Assembly (NCBI RefSeq): GCF_037975245.1
Contig: NC_092568.1
Span: forward strand, 9,945,501 to 10,009,500
Direction: 5' to 3'
Length of the DNA stretch: 64,000 nt
Source of the DNA: Apostichopus japonicus
Taxonomy: Eukaryota > Echinodermata > Holothuroidea > Aspidochirotida > Stichopodidae
Of this stretch, positions 44,821 through 59,800 are shown piece after piece. Under the pieces are notes generated by a model, which was not told the DNA's origin, searched no databases, and worked only from the letters and a program-made list of their open reading frames with translations. The translations under genes were made by a program, and so were the position numbers. The stretch's first letter is position 1, and every line of letters begins with the position of its first letter.

Positions 44821-47800
44821 GTAAGTTGCTTTTATCATGTCTTTCGATATATTTTTTCTTTGACGTATCTGTTGGTTTTCAGTAAAATACCAAATTACCA
44901 AGTTATCGAACATTGCATGTACTATCAAATGCCAAATTAGTGTAGTCAGTATTCATAACCCATGCTTCATACAGTTCCTACAGTGATAACAACAAAAATT
45001 TCTTCCTTAATTTTCTGTGAGATTTCTTATAAATTATATGTTTTTAAAAAATTGTTACACTGTCACTTATGTAGTGTATCTGTAATTTCGAGGTCTGTGT
45101 GTAACACAAGATAAGTTTCAACTAAGGTGACCATATTTGCCTGACTGGAATCAGGGACATTTATTGCTTGACTGATATGGGGTAGGGGTCTAAGGGGAGG
45201 GGGTGAAAAATTTCAAGTGCCTAAGGTGCTTAGATGTAAAATGGTGATACTTAGAAGCACTTTTTAAATCAATTTTATTTTTAAAAATGTAGCTTTTTCT
45301 TATAAAATTAACATACTTTTTACACTGGCCCACCTGAAATACTGGTTAGTTCCGTTCTGCGACTGCACACTTGACTACATTTTGTTTTTACAATTATTTT
45401 ACTAATAATGTGGGATATTTTCGAAATTTCTGAACCTTTTGACGAATCGGGGACATTTTTGGGGACACTTGTTCATCGGGGACAGTACACTGTAATCGGG
45501 GGGACGTCTGGTCACCTTAGTTTAAACAGCAGACTCTTTGTTGTTTATACGTTGCGCTGTCCAGCTCCAATGCAAAGAATAATGGCATGTAGTCTACTGT
45601 AATGTTTACAATTGGATAGTTCTACATAGCCTAAGCTTCTCGGTACTAAATTCTGCTCTGACATTGATTCCGCCATGTTTCACCGTTCGATGTGCCAAAT
45701 ACTTTTCAAGCTTCCTTTTACTGTAAAGTTCCTTTGTGAATTTTATTTCAGCAATTTGGAAGAAGAGTTCATGAACTGTAGTTTGAATGTGAGAGTGTAT
45801 TATGTGCAATGCTATGTACATACCAACTGGGCATGGTAGGCTGTATATGTACGTTCGAAGTTGTTAGCTCGTCGTGTTGAGCGGTCCTAATTGAAGTTGA
45901 AAGTCTAAGTGGTGTAAGTTCAAACTAGCGATACTACTACGCAGGTATATAATTGAGTAACCTTTGTAGTAACTAGCGATACTACAAAGGAACAATACAT
46001 AAATGTATTGTTCCCACTTTGTCTACAAATGCCTGCAGCGAGGAGAGTTTGACAGTTGGGATCAGGTTTTCGTCCTTTCAATTGTTTTGTCTGAAGTTAT
46101 CAGTTTAGTCTGGACTATTCTTGCAACAGTTTAGTTTAAGCTCATTGTCTACGATTTACTATAATTATGATTAAAATAAATTTGTATAGATGAAGCTTCA
46201 TCGACTTAGGCTTTATTCATTCAGCCATTACAAACTGTCTGTCCATCGGTATTATTACTGTACATTAAGTGGCTTAAGCCTGTATAGTCGTTGGAAACAA
46301 TATTTGGCCTATTCTAACGACTCGTCAGTCTGTGTGAGTTCACCCGTAGGATGTTGGAATTACATGCTGCAGCTTCCAAGTATTAAACAATAACGGATTA
46401 ACTTTGGACAGTCGATATAACAATGGTATAAAGTTATAAACATACTGTACACTGTATGACTATGATATATATCATGCATGGTAGCAGGTTATCTCGTTGG
46501 GTAGCATGTGGCGAGGGGAGGGGTATGTGGGGCGTCGTAGTGATGACAGAAAGCAACATAATAGTTGGATAATATTCAACTTGAGACGCATTTTGCCCGT
46601 ATCAATTTGAGAATTCCTGTCAATTATGGATTAACATCAACCACGAACTGGCTTAAACAGAGCCTTTAAATGCATTTTGTAATTTTCGTCCAATATTTTT
46701 TGGTGCCAACCAATGTCAACCGGGGAAGGGGGGAAGGGGAAAGACATTTGACTGGGGGTTCCCATCCCAAGTCCCCCACCCCTTGCTTGTTACGCCACTG
46801 CCTGAAATGTACAGTATATATATAGGATATTTGAACCTTTACAGTAAGTCTGTAATGATGTCAAATACTTTACTTCCTGAACAGGAAACGCTAAGGGTTT
46901 CTTGAGAAAAAAAAATGTTGTGTTGCTTTTGGTAATTTTATGTTCTAGCAATATGAAAATAATGTACTATGATAACACTTAAACAGTTAATGTTCATTGG
47001 CATTACTAATTCAGCTTCTGTTTAAGTGGGAAGGGCTCGATTAAACATTGAAAATTTCAGATACAAGGAAATTGAATCATCCATTCTATTAACTTTTTAT
47101 AATTTTCATTTGATAATTGTTTGAGGATGTTTTTTTTACTTTAGTAAAGGTTGCCAGAAATGGCTGACAAAATACAACCAAACTGTTACTTTTTCATTTA
47201 TGAAACAAACAGTAACTATAGTAGGCCAGTCGGCCTACAGTACTTTGACAATTTTTAGCAAATTACATCATACCAACATTTGAAAGTGGAGTCTTAAAAC
47301 CATTAAAAACAGGACATTTGACTTGAATGAGAAAAAAGAAAGCAGACAGCACCAATCTATAAGTTTATCTTTGTCAGACCCGGGCTTACTCATTCATCTT
47401 CATCTTGTGTGTTTCTGGTATTTAAACTTGTCTGTCTGCCTCTGACTATTGGTTCTTGAACTAAATGAACTTGTATTGTTGTTTTTTACTTTCCAAACAT
47501 CCAGCCTGGAAAGTCAGCTGCTGTTTGATGAATTAGCACAAGTGGTGAGGATCAAAACCAGTCGATACTGTTCACTGACCTATAGCATGTTTGAAATTAC
47601 TTACATACTACAACTGTACACACCATGTTTGGACACCCCACTAATGCAAATTATGAACAATATCAATCCCCTACCTAGTACACCGTTTGGAATGCATGTG
47701 TACATGTTGCTGATGCAATGGAATGGAATGAAAGAATCGGTTGTTAATATCAAATGATACAACACACAGTAGTAAATAGTGTGTGGAACTGTGGATTGTC

Positions 47801-50800
47801 AAAGATACAGTACATTAATACAGTACCTCTCCCTGTGGATGGCATAGTAAAATATCAAGGCATCAATGAAATGTGTTCATGGTCTGTAACCTATCAGTGA
47901 GATGAATCACATGTCATTCACAGAAAATCATGACTGAGATGTTGTATGCATAGTCATTAGGTAAATTTTAGTATACACTTCTCTAGTACAGTTTCAGTGT
48001 AGGTAGTGTGAGCAAAGAGCAAAGAAACTGTTTAATTTAGTAGATTGCATACATGTAGTTGATGATTCAACTGGCTTGGTTAGTTGGTACAGTACCTACT
48101 GAAGAAGAAATTCTTCCCACAAACTTCTGATGAGGACCAAGGAAGGGGTTGGACACGAACTTGATATCTATGCTAGGGTTCACTTTCTTGGTACTGGACT
48201 GTTCTGATATTAGATTCACAGACAGGCCTACAGTGTGTAAGGGTTTCTCTTCCCCGAACTCTTAGTGTGTGTGAAGTTTATATAGATTATACAGAATTAT
48301 TGTTTTACTGGGGAATTAGACTAAGTGAAAAGAATTTGAACTTCACCATATTGTACATGTTTAGCCAAGTAGATGGAAACTATTTTTGAGAAGTGGGTAA
48401 TGGAATAAGGTCTTTCTATCTGTGATTTTATTGAAATAATTTGAATTTGAAGTGAACTCTCAGTAAGCAATATTATGTGTATACATACAACAGAGCTGAG
48501 TTTGTGTTCAGTGCATATACATGCATTGTATGGTTTTATCCTGGCACTTGTAAGATACAGATTGTAAGAGAGTACACACTATATGTTGTCTTGGTGTGTA
48601 CAGCAGATTGATCATTTCTGTCTTGCAGCTTCATGGTATGATAGAATTATGTAACTTGTTTAAACATGCGTTATGTGTTGTGGCTTGATTAAGCGCCATA
48701 TATTTGTAACATTGCGTAAATAATATGTTATCTACTTTATGAACCTTAGAGCCAAATGTGCGTACAGGTAAGAGAGTAAATTTTGAATATGTTTTCTTTC
48801 CTCATTTCTTGACATAGATGGATGCTGGCATTTATTATCTTCGCTCTCCATGGAGTGGGAACTTTGCTGCCTTGGAATTGTTTCATCACGGCTGAAGCTG
48901 TAAGTTGATGCTGTTGTCATCTCTTGTCATAATTTTACATGTGTACATAAAAGAGGGAGCATGTCGCCTAGACAACAGAAAGTATGAATACAAAACGAAG
49001 AAACCCCAGTTCTGTATAAACACTTAGACAATTGACATCTCACTCTATTACACTATCTGTCAGTATGCAAATTCACCCAGCACGTTCGCATGCTTGCGAG
49101 CCCTTTTCATGCAAAGTGTGTGCCTTGATTTCAAAGATCCTTAAAGGCATTGAAGACTCGCCCCAAACGGCATGCGGCCATCTGAAAAAGTTAAAGTTCT
49201 TTCTGTGGCTTGCAAGTGACGTTTTGTTTGTGTCTCTACAAAATGCAGACAGTAATGAAACGTGATACCTTGTTATCTTTAGCTGGACCTGAGATGCCCA
49301 TCGCTGTATCGTTTATACATTCTGTGGGTATTGACCGCAGCTGTATGTACTGCGTGCACTAGTGTCTTATTACCGAAGGTAGCAAGCTCTGTGTGTATTT
49401 ACTGGGATCGATGGTGGCGTCTAACACTTCTGTCACACCTTGTTCGAAATTAGGTCAGATTACCGGCATTAGACATTTCTTTTTGCACAAGTCTTCACCG
49501 GCTTTAAACAGTATAGATCGTGCAAGTCAGGACCGATTTGACAGCGCGGCCACTGTTTGAGATGCATGAGGGCCCCATTAGCCTACCATAGAACATCTAA
49601 CTATATATAAGTAGTTGATAATGCATCTACAGTACTGTAAATATACTATAAAAAGAGCAGGCATACCAGTAACTTCATGATAACTTACATGCCTTGATTT
49701 ATCTCTCTCAGTACTGATAGTCACTGTCTAGTGCTTTCAGCTTTGCACAATGCGGTAGTTGTCGTTGTTTTCCACAACTTGGCCACTTTCTTCACAAGAA
49801 TGAATACTTAATGATAATAGATAATTCCATAATCAGTGCCAACATCAGAATTTGTCTGCAAATTATGCATTGGCTCATAGCTGCACAGACGTAGAGAAAA
49901 CTGTCGTCTGGACTTGACATATAGTAATGTTCTCATAATGATAATCGAGAAGATGTAACTGTTACGTTGGATATTGATCTAATTGTATGTGGATGGCTAT
50001 GAGTTACAATGTAAATGCATACAATAGCTGAAATTCAAAGTTGAAAGCGTAAAAGGATGCTTGGTAAAAAAATTCTAAAATGTGTCGAAAGTACTTCGGG
50101 AATGGATGCTCCATTTGACTAGATATTTGCCAAATAACTGAGGTGGGCTCCATCAGACATTTTCAGGAGGAACTTTAATTTTTAAATTTTTTACTGAATG
50201 TTATGAGTACTTGTAGGTAGACTTTCAACTATTTGTGCTTAATTTCAAAGCTCCAAAAGAGGAAGCTGACAACAGTACTTATATGATGCACCAGCATGTG
50301 CCCTATCCTGTTAAACTTTCCAAGTTTGGTCTTATCACTTCCTCCAGTAGCAACGTTGACGTCATGCTTGATAAGGAATGAAGTTAAAGTACTTCAGGCT
50401 TCCTTTAAATGTGTATGTCATGTGAAGATTTTAAATACTGTACATGTTGTCACTTTGTGAGAAAAAAAATGCAACTCTAGAGATGTTTTGGGAGAAATAA
50501 CAAAGAAAAAAAGAAGAAGAAAGAGGCCAATTCTATGGAGGGCAATGGGCACACTGTACAAAATCTCATGTTTCATCTGCATTATTTTCCATAATTTTCT
50601 CAGAGCTGTGATCTTTGAGTGTGGTTGTAAACTTAATAAAGTTATCTTGATTTTCCCAGACATTTACTGTACAGTAAACATGAATGTGTAGTACTTTATG
50701 GAGACTCTTTTGGGCCTGCTAAGTAAATTCCGTAGGGTCAGAACCCCAAGAAAGTACTGCTGAAAATTTTTTGGGGGGTCAATTTTAGATACAGTAGCAG

Positions 50801-53800
50801 GGATGTGCCCAGGATTTCTTGAGTGCCGGGTATACTGATCGCCGTCCTGGGGGAGGGGTCTAAGGGGCGTGTGGTCTCCCCCTCCCCTTTGAGAAATTTT
50901 TCGATTTTTGAAGGTGCTCAGATGCCAAATGCTGGTACTTGTGTAGCTTTTTAAGCACATACACAAGTACTAGTTTTGCTAAAAATTTACATTTTTAATT
51001 TTTTTTTTCTTCAATTTATGTTGAATATATAGTTAGGAATGTCGGTTCTTAGATGAAAATAGTGCTGGGCGGGATTCACGATTTTTAAGACAGTGCTGGG
51101 CGGTAATATTTAGTGCTGGGCGGGGCCGCCCAGCGTGGGCACATCCCTGAGTTGCTAAAAATTTGGGATAAGACAGCATAACCTTTAAGCTAGAGAGATT
51201 TTCAATGAGTGAGGAAGTACCCTTAGAATGGTATTAAAAAACTGGTTTACGTAAGTTTAGATTGTCATAAATTTAATTCTAGTTTCCAATCTTGCTGTTT
51301 ATATCCAACTGTCACAAAGATTAATGATTTGTGAGTACTCACCCAGGGTCTTAAAAATATCTACATTCCAATGAAGTCTGAAGATGATTGCCTAAATTTC
51401 AAAACAGCATTTTTGTATGGCAAAGATGATAATTTTGTTCTTCAAATATGGTGATATTTTGTGAATAACCCTTAAGGAATGATGTCATCATGGTATTGAA
51501 AGTGTTAAATGTTTTAATTTTTGCTTTATAATATTTTCAATCATTTTCATATCAGCAGAGGAAAATAATAATTTTTACAAGAAAGTAGCATCTTGAAAAA
51601 TTGCTAAATTACAGATAATATTGACAGCTCAGCAAATATTTCAAATGTATCACATTCCAAAGATTAATCAGCATTGATAGTTTGGAATGATTAGCATCAC
51701 AAAAGGTGTTTAATAGTGTGCAATTTTTAAGTCTCATAATTTTTTCTAATCAAATATCAACAATTTATTAGAACAACAAAAGTTTCATACCAGAGTATAG
51801 TTATTGTAGATTGATTTTAATTTGAAGATATATAATTCATTTTCATTCCCTCATTGGTTGAGTTTAAAAATTTAAATAATGTATCAGTTGATAGGGCACA
51901 TTTTTTTTCCGGCCAAAATAAATTTCTTTTAACCTTGATATGGGTGATACCATTACACTGTTTATTGGTCAGACTTAGGGATAAGTGGAGTACTGTGTTG
52001 TTGACACCAGCTGCTTCAATTGTGTATGACTTCCTTCTGATTATAGTACAATGAATTGATGCAATATCAGGCAACCAAACTTCACTAATAAAGTTCTAAA
52101 GGGTAATTGATGGTGTTACGGTCAAATTTGCTGAACAATACAGTACTATCACTAAAACAAAACAGGATGTCCTTCCGCCTGATTTGATTTCTCAGAGAGT
52201 AATGGTTTCGATTTTGGGAGCCATATTAGTTCCATGACCATCTCATGGCTTAGTGCGCACATTGCTTAGATTTGTCAGTGTGATGAAATGAGTATACTAT
52301 GTTCTGTAGAATTGCCTCCAGCTATTGAAACTGTTGCCCAATTTCTACCAACTTTGATTTTCTTTTCCTTTTCGTTTTTAACCTACCTTTCATATGTTGT
52401 GTATCGACATACTGTACTCTGGATATGAAGAAATAAGTGTTTTACAACACACGTTGCAATTTATGACAAAGTACTAATGATGTTTGAAACATTTAATCCT
52501 TTTGTGAATATCACAAGCTGCCTTACTATGTTTACTCTGTGAAGAGTCTTAGTATCCGATCTAACCTTGTGTGTCAGTGTATACTTCAACTCTTGAAGTT
52601 GAATCATTGGTTATTGTTTGTATTTACTTCACCAGTCCTCTCTTACCTGTCTCCATGCTACATATGCACTCAAATCTACTAGATACAAGCTTACAAACAT
52701 GGGTAGCATTTTATCACTGCACCCCCACTGACCTACTTCAGGGGTCAATGTCTACTTGCTCTACCTTCCAAATCTACCATTCTCAAGGCTTACAACTGTA
52801 ATTTCCAGTGTGATTTACATCCATTGGAAATCTTGTTGATTTTAAAGTTTCGTTGAAGTTTCTAAACGCGGCAAAGCCCCGAATTCAAACATAAATGCCC
52901 AAACCAGTAAGTTTCTTTTTTATGTGTGAGGATATTCGTCAAGAAGTGATTGTCATTACACAAACAAATACTGAAGAATAATTTTATGACAAAATTTAAT
53001 TAATTACTGTACCACTTTATGTATCAAAGGATAGCAACCTTAAGAATAGTGGACAGATTGGGACAGAAAGAAATTAACCATGAAATTTAAAAGGTAAAAG
53101 GTGATATACATTCAGCATTTTGTATTTCTTTCCTATCTTTTTCGCCCAGTATTTCACAGAACACAAGTTTGGAAATCTTTCCGATGATGTCCAGTACAAG
53201 GACAAGTTTATCGCCTATCTCGGTCTCTGCGGCTTCCTGCCTAACCTCACATTCCTCGCAATTGCCTTATTTTTCCCGCCAAAGTGAGTAACTCGTTACT
53301 TATGTGTAGATGTGTTGAAGCAGAGGAAAGGTGTCAACTATGTCTTAAAGAACTGTGGATTTGCACTAATATTTAGTTTGCTATTTGTGGACAAGTGTTA
53401 AGTTGTAGTTTGCTTAAAAAACTGTCACTACAGTACAGAGTGATATAAACCAAACATTACGATATTAAGATTGAAATATTTTACATCAAAATGATCCAAA
53501 TAATATCAAGATGCATTTTTGAGTTTGACCGCTGGTTTGTAATTTCTAGCCAAACATACAAAATGTTGTTGGATTCCAGTTTCTGAGGCTGACAAACCCG
53601 TTGAGCTTTTCTTTCGCAAAAGTTGCTGGTTAGCAAGTACTGTATAGCAACACCTTGACATTTCTCTATCAATATTGCACCCTTACAGTTTTGTTAAGTT
53701 TAATACAGTACATTATAATAAAAACATAAAAAACAAAACAACAAAATCAGTGATTCAGGCACAATGAAATTTGATGATAATTGAATTGCAGGTACAACCT

Positions 53801-56800
53801 AGCAAACTGTTTGGCAATGGAAGTATACCACATACAGAAATCTTCAGGATTGTCAAATTTGATGCATTGCATTTGTTGACTTCTATAGTTGATAAATGGT
53901 CTGCACTTGGTGAGCGAGTGGCTGCACCCCTATTTCGTCAATGGCTTGGGCAAGATTCCAAAAATATTGCAATATTTGCAGGCTGAAATGACAAAAAAAG
54001 CAAATAACAGATGGCTTTACAGGTGGGTCGAGTAAACTGTGGATGCCAAATAATAAGTTTGTTTTGATACCAGTGAATTTGAACATGGTGGGTGTTACAA
54101 ACAAAAAATTAAAAAAAGAATTGACATTAACATTGCACAATCCTTGTGGTTACACAAAGATTAAATGTCTTGTTTGTTTTGTTTTTCATTTTCAGGTCAA
54201 ATCGTGTCATGACATTTTTGGGGTTGATTGTAATGATGTTACTTTTCGTCTTAACAACCATCTTGGCCGTTGTTGATACATCAGACTGTAAGTATTCCAT
54301 TGTGAGCTTCTTTGAGAAATAATGGCCAGTCATTTGGGGTCACCAGGGGTCAAATTGTGTAAACCTTTATAATCAAGATATCTCAATACTGGAAGCTTGG
54401 ACCAACCTCTCATTAAGTGTGTAAAAGTACCACATTGAGTTAAAGAATCATGTCGTTTTCGGTGGAGGTCAAAGGTCATGTGGGGTCATCACAGGTCAAA
54501 TCGTGAAACCCTTGTAAACATGTACACCCTCACTACAGTATATACATTACATCAGATTCATAAAGAAAACTGCTCATGTTACATCATCGACACCACAATG
54601 CAATTTTTGCATTCTGGTTTTATGAGTGAAACTTGTGAAGCTAAGTAACAGCAGTTTGACTAATGCACTGGCTGACTAGCTGGTTAAATAGAACACTACG
54701 TAGTACGTACGATTCTTTTGATGTAGCAAAGTAACAGGTAGACACACAGTATGGCACTTACCCACAAGTGCTTTACATCTCTTGTTGAAGAACCCTGTCT
54801 CAATATCTGTAGATATGAGGGTAGCTTCGTTAACCTCTACGTTGCGTATGAAGGAGATAGCAATAGTCTGTGATGTCGCTAGCAATACACATTCTTAAAG
54901 ATAGTTTTCTTCCCTGTAAATAATAAATTTTTCTTTATATTGTCCTTGTTATATTGTAAGGAACGGTAAACTACAGTATTGTACTTTGTATTATACAGAG
55001 TTACCATTGTTACCTTCTGAGTTTTGATCCCCAAGACCCACATCATCTTACAGTTTAAATTCAAGCACCACTGATCGCAAGGCATTTCCTGTTTTCTAAA
55101 ATTGTTTCTCTCATCTGTAGATGACTTTTTCTTCAAAATCTATAAATAAACCATCAAAATAAGCATTTTCACAGCTCACTTGCCATGATAGTGTCAATGC
55201 ATCCACATCCGTTGGTGGCAAGGTACATTGTTCCTGTTTAACAAAACTGAATAATCACATGGGCATTATAAAAACAAACTGCTATTAGTATGTGGTGGCA
55301 TTGAACCGTTGATGCAGACAATTCAAAGCTAACAATTTGAAATGATCAGCACGTTTCCTTTTGAAATGTCCCATTAATTTTATAAAACGGAGTTTATACA
55401 GTTTTAGTACATTTTTGTCTCAGGAGAATTGACAAGATGGTTAGTACAGTGTTATGTCATCCTTGCAGGGTTTGATGAACCTAGGGACAGTAAGTTAGAA
55501 GGCAGCTCTTCACATTGACATGTTTAAATTCAAATACTTAGCCACTGCCATAAATACTTCCCTACATGTGTCTGTGATTTCAAATACATAGTCACTCCCA
55601 TAAATACTTCCTACATTTACTTTGTTCCTCGCTTACCTGTCTCCCCACAACCTTAGCACCTCCTACCGTGCCTAGAATGAACTGGTAACCTTTTAACGCT
55701 GTGCGCCCTCTATGACCGGACCCCTCGGTCTATGCCCTTCCTTCTCATTCTACCATCCAAAGTGCCAACATCGTGCGTTTTGTTGTCCAGATTTCCTACA
55801 GCAATTTTTGTACGTAATTGGAACCTACAGTAGGTTCTTGGTCTTTACCATACTTTGGATACTGAAGTATTACCAATCGTGCACAGCCGGATACGATTCT
55901 ATTCAAATACATATTCTTTTCAAATACAGATTTCAAAATACATAGTCATTGCCATAAATACTTCCGACATGTGTCTGTGATTTCAAATTCTTAGCCACTG
56001 CCCTAATTTGTAATTGCAGTATAACAGTTTGGACTTGTGGCAACGTTGACAAAGGGTTCTAACTCTATAATTGAACTTCAGGTTCCATGCATTCCTTTCA
56101 ATACAGAAATTAACTGGTGCTCTAAATCCTTCATGTACAGTCCCCTGCCGATCCTTCACCTCAGTGACATGCACCTTTAAAATAGCAGCAAGTCACTTTG
56201 TGGAAACCTTTCCTGAATTGTGAAATATTAAACGTCCATTGTTTTAAACAGACATCAGTATTTGCTGTATGTTGATTCAGTAGATATATCTTATCAGTTT
56301 TCTAGAGTTGGTAATACCGAACAAGCAATCTGGAATATTTGTTCAGATGACATCTAACATTCTTAACAAAATTTGATCAGCCATCAATCAATCAATTGTT
56401 ATCTCCCTCTTAAAAGGGATATTGGCAGAGGTTAATGGTGGCTAATGGTTTGCTATTAAAAAAGTATTACTTGTGGAGTGAATTTTCATATTCTAATGAC
56501 TACTGTCTGGTAATAGAATCCTGTAATTTTATAGGTTGTAATTTGCTTTACAAGTGAAATCATATTTCAAATTGGCAAGTATGGGTTTGTTCCTTCATTT
56601 GAGGAACAACATTGGGGATGGCTTTCAAGTCACTTATATAATCTTCTTTTGAATCACATGTGGTACAGGTTTATGTTAGAATTGCTGTTATCAATCATTT
56701 TGTCTTTTGAAATATTTTTCCAGGTTATATTTCAAGCAGATTAGGCAGAGGCATCACAATCACATGTTAAGATGTTCTACTTAGCTGTAGTCATGTTCAT

Positions 56801-59800
56801 TGCTATGCATGGTACAAGTCATGTGACTTGATGTGCTGTTACTTGATGCCATGTTACTTTTTGTTTACCGTTATTTTGAGGGTACTCTTCCATCATATCT
56901 GTCGTCTGTTTTGTGTACTTACCAACCACCACGCGTTCTTCGTTCCTCTTCCGAAAAAAACTGCTAAAAATTCCCCTGGCTAACCTTAAGTCTGCCGGTG
57001 AACATTCTTTTAAATTTGCTGCCACCGGCTTTTTGGAATTCACTTCCAATTAGCCTTCGTAACATTCCTGTTTTCTCATTTTAAAAGCAATTTCAAGACA
57101 CATCTCTTCCGTCAAGCTTTTCCCGATTCCTAGATTTCTTTCGTGTGTGTACTTTTGTCCTTGTGCGCTCTGTGTTCTTCGGAAGATTTTGCGCCTTAGA
57201 AGTACAGTACCATTTATTATTATGATTATTATTATGATTATTACTTAATGTTTTTGGAATTTTGTTTATCACGGGAATCAGGGTTCGCAGGTTTCTTCCG
57301 GGGGTGGAAAAAACCGCGGAATAAACCGCGGTTTATTCCACTCGGAAGAAATAGGTTTCTTCCAGTTTCTTCCGGACAAAATGGAAGAAACTCAATTTTT
57401 GGGGAAAAACTGTTGATAAAGTTTCATAACAACCTGCAATGATTTTTAACTATGTAATAAATGGACAAGAAGCACTATAGTGTCATCTAGGTAGTCTATA
57501 TCTAGGTTTGGAGCACGTGACCTGCTTGCAGCATATGCTGTACACAATATAGTACTAGGCTACTAGCAGCGGACAATTCAGGGAACAACTATGGGCAAGC
57601 TATATTTTGCAGACAAGGATGGTCGTGATTATAGCCCAGTTCTTAGTTAAAAACTAGTTTCTGAGTGGAGGGGCAAGTGTTCCCTAGAAATTAGTGTCCG
57701 CCTACTACAATGCACACTCATTACTACGATTACATTGACCACTATGACCATATTTTGTGGAGATTGAACTCAAGACATGAGGGTTGCAGATTCGACTGGA
57801 AGTTGTAGTGTGAAATGAGGAGGGCTGGCTCATGGCCAGCTGTGTTTAATTGTGGATGTTTGTTCTTTTCGCTGTTGGGATGACAAGTCCTCCTGTTATC
57901 TACAAGTTGTAATTTAGGGAGTTGCAGAAATTAGACTGTTGCCTAAATCTAACAGATATTGTTCGGCTATTTTCTTGGTGTTCATTGTATTAAATCCTCA
58001 GTTCATGGGCCAATCCAGGTTAATCATTCATACAGTATGGCCAGTTATGCAATTCTGGTTGATGGGGGGATCGCGAGATGATAAGTAGTCCTTCAATATT
58101 GTGATATAAAGCAAACATCTTTTGGTGTAGAAAAACAACCCAAAATTATAATCAAAACAAAAATATCATATTTTGATGGTTTCAATGGTATGCATTTCAG
58201 TCAGATGGTGGTAAACTATTTGTCTCTTTATCATGTATGTGGGTTGTGCTGCGTATATGCCAATTTTCACAGTTTCTTCCAGTTTCTTCCGGTTTCTTCC
58301 AGTTTCTTCCGGAAGAAACTGGAAGAAACCTGGAAGAAACAGGTTTCTTCCAGTTTCTTCCACATCCCCGGAAGAAATAGGTTTCTTCCGGAAGAAACCG
58401 AACCCTGACGGGAATGTTAACTCTGGGCTGGTGTTAAACTTTTACCAAGTTTATGATTGTCACCAGCTATAGACAGGTTATCTCTGTTTGTTGCACAATT
58501 TATTTAACATGTAGGAATGAATAGAAAATAACATTAGCTTGCAAACATACATGCCACATGCACCCTGTGGCAGCTTGTCCAAATGGCGACTTAACTGATG
58601 TGGCATGTGCCCACTCTCAGCCTAAAGGAATTTGGGAAGGATAAGCGTTCAAAGAAGTTCATGACTAGAACAATAGATAACAGCAAAGCAGTGCTTCTTG
58701 TCTCTCAAAAATCTAACCCCTCCTATCCCAAGTCTCCTCAGTGCCTCTCAGTTTTAGAAAGAGATAATTGGTATGGTTCAGGTTGCCATTGTTCCATTGT
58801 TTCAATGTGTACCATTTTAGCTTAAGTATTAAGTATTAATACCAAATCTGTTTCAATCATTGTTGTTTGTCAATAAAGTGTTAGCTTGCTCAAAGTTCTG
58901 TATGCGTTTATATTACATCAGTAAATTATGTTTATTAACCATGACCTAGCTGTGTGAACTTCACCTCATAAAGCAATATTAAACTTCAAGTTGCTGTCAT
59001 TTTGTTGCATTTGCAGCTGTTTCCCCCTTTGCTGTGCCTTGTACTTTATAGAGAATACTAAGATGTACCCCATGAACATGTATTCTGTCTGTGAACTCTT
59101 CCTCATATAGTATAATTAGCAAACTTACTGTGCAAAGGTTGCTGTCGTTTGACGCTTATGAAAGATAAAAAGGAAATTACAATTTTCGCATTTTTGCTAT
59201 GCCTTGGGCTTTACAGAGCAAACTAAGGAACACCCCCTCCCCACCCCACCCCACCCCACAAAAAAAAAAATTGATAAGGCTGAAAAAAAGTTATAGTAGG
59301 TTTCAAAAGCTTGTGTTTGTCTTCTTTCCTATCCTGCTCAATATCTTTCCTCAGATTTAAATTTGGAAGTGCTTGTCATTGTTTCAGGTTTTATAATAAT
59401 ATGACTAATGTTCACAATAAATGTTCACAATAAATGTAAAACCTATTGCAGTTAAGTTAATTCTTCTCTGTTGTATTATATATATTTTAAACTGTGCAAC
59501 ACCACCCCCCCCCCACCACCCTCCCTATTTCCTTTGTCAAGGAAGAAAAAGACTAGCCAATAATATCCAACAGGAAATTCTATGTCTGCTCTACACTGGA
59601 TGTACATACTTAATTCCTACTTTGTTATCTATACATCATTTTCAACCGATTGTCAATCAGGCTACTGGTGGCTTATACCATATTGAAGGAAGCCTAGGCT
59701 CTGGACCAGGTTGATCTTCAATGTAGGACACAAGTGTGTTGAGTGGTTAATGTATTATAAACTAATCAGATTTTATCATGAGGAAGACACTTGGTATAGT

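Larger units (their letters stand above)
44821..48817 (+). other. ENT intron 1
   Basis: Contains the family B element at 45123-45519 and a repeat-like G/C-rich end near 46735-46799. The rest has no recognised feature. Confidence 0.8.
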
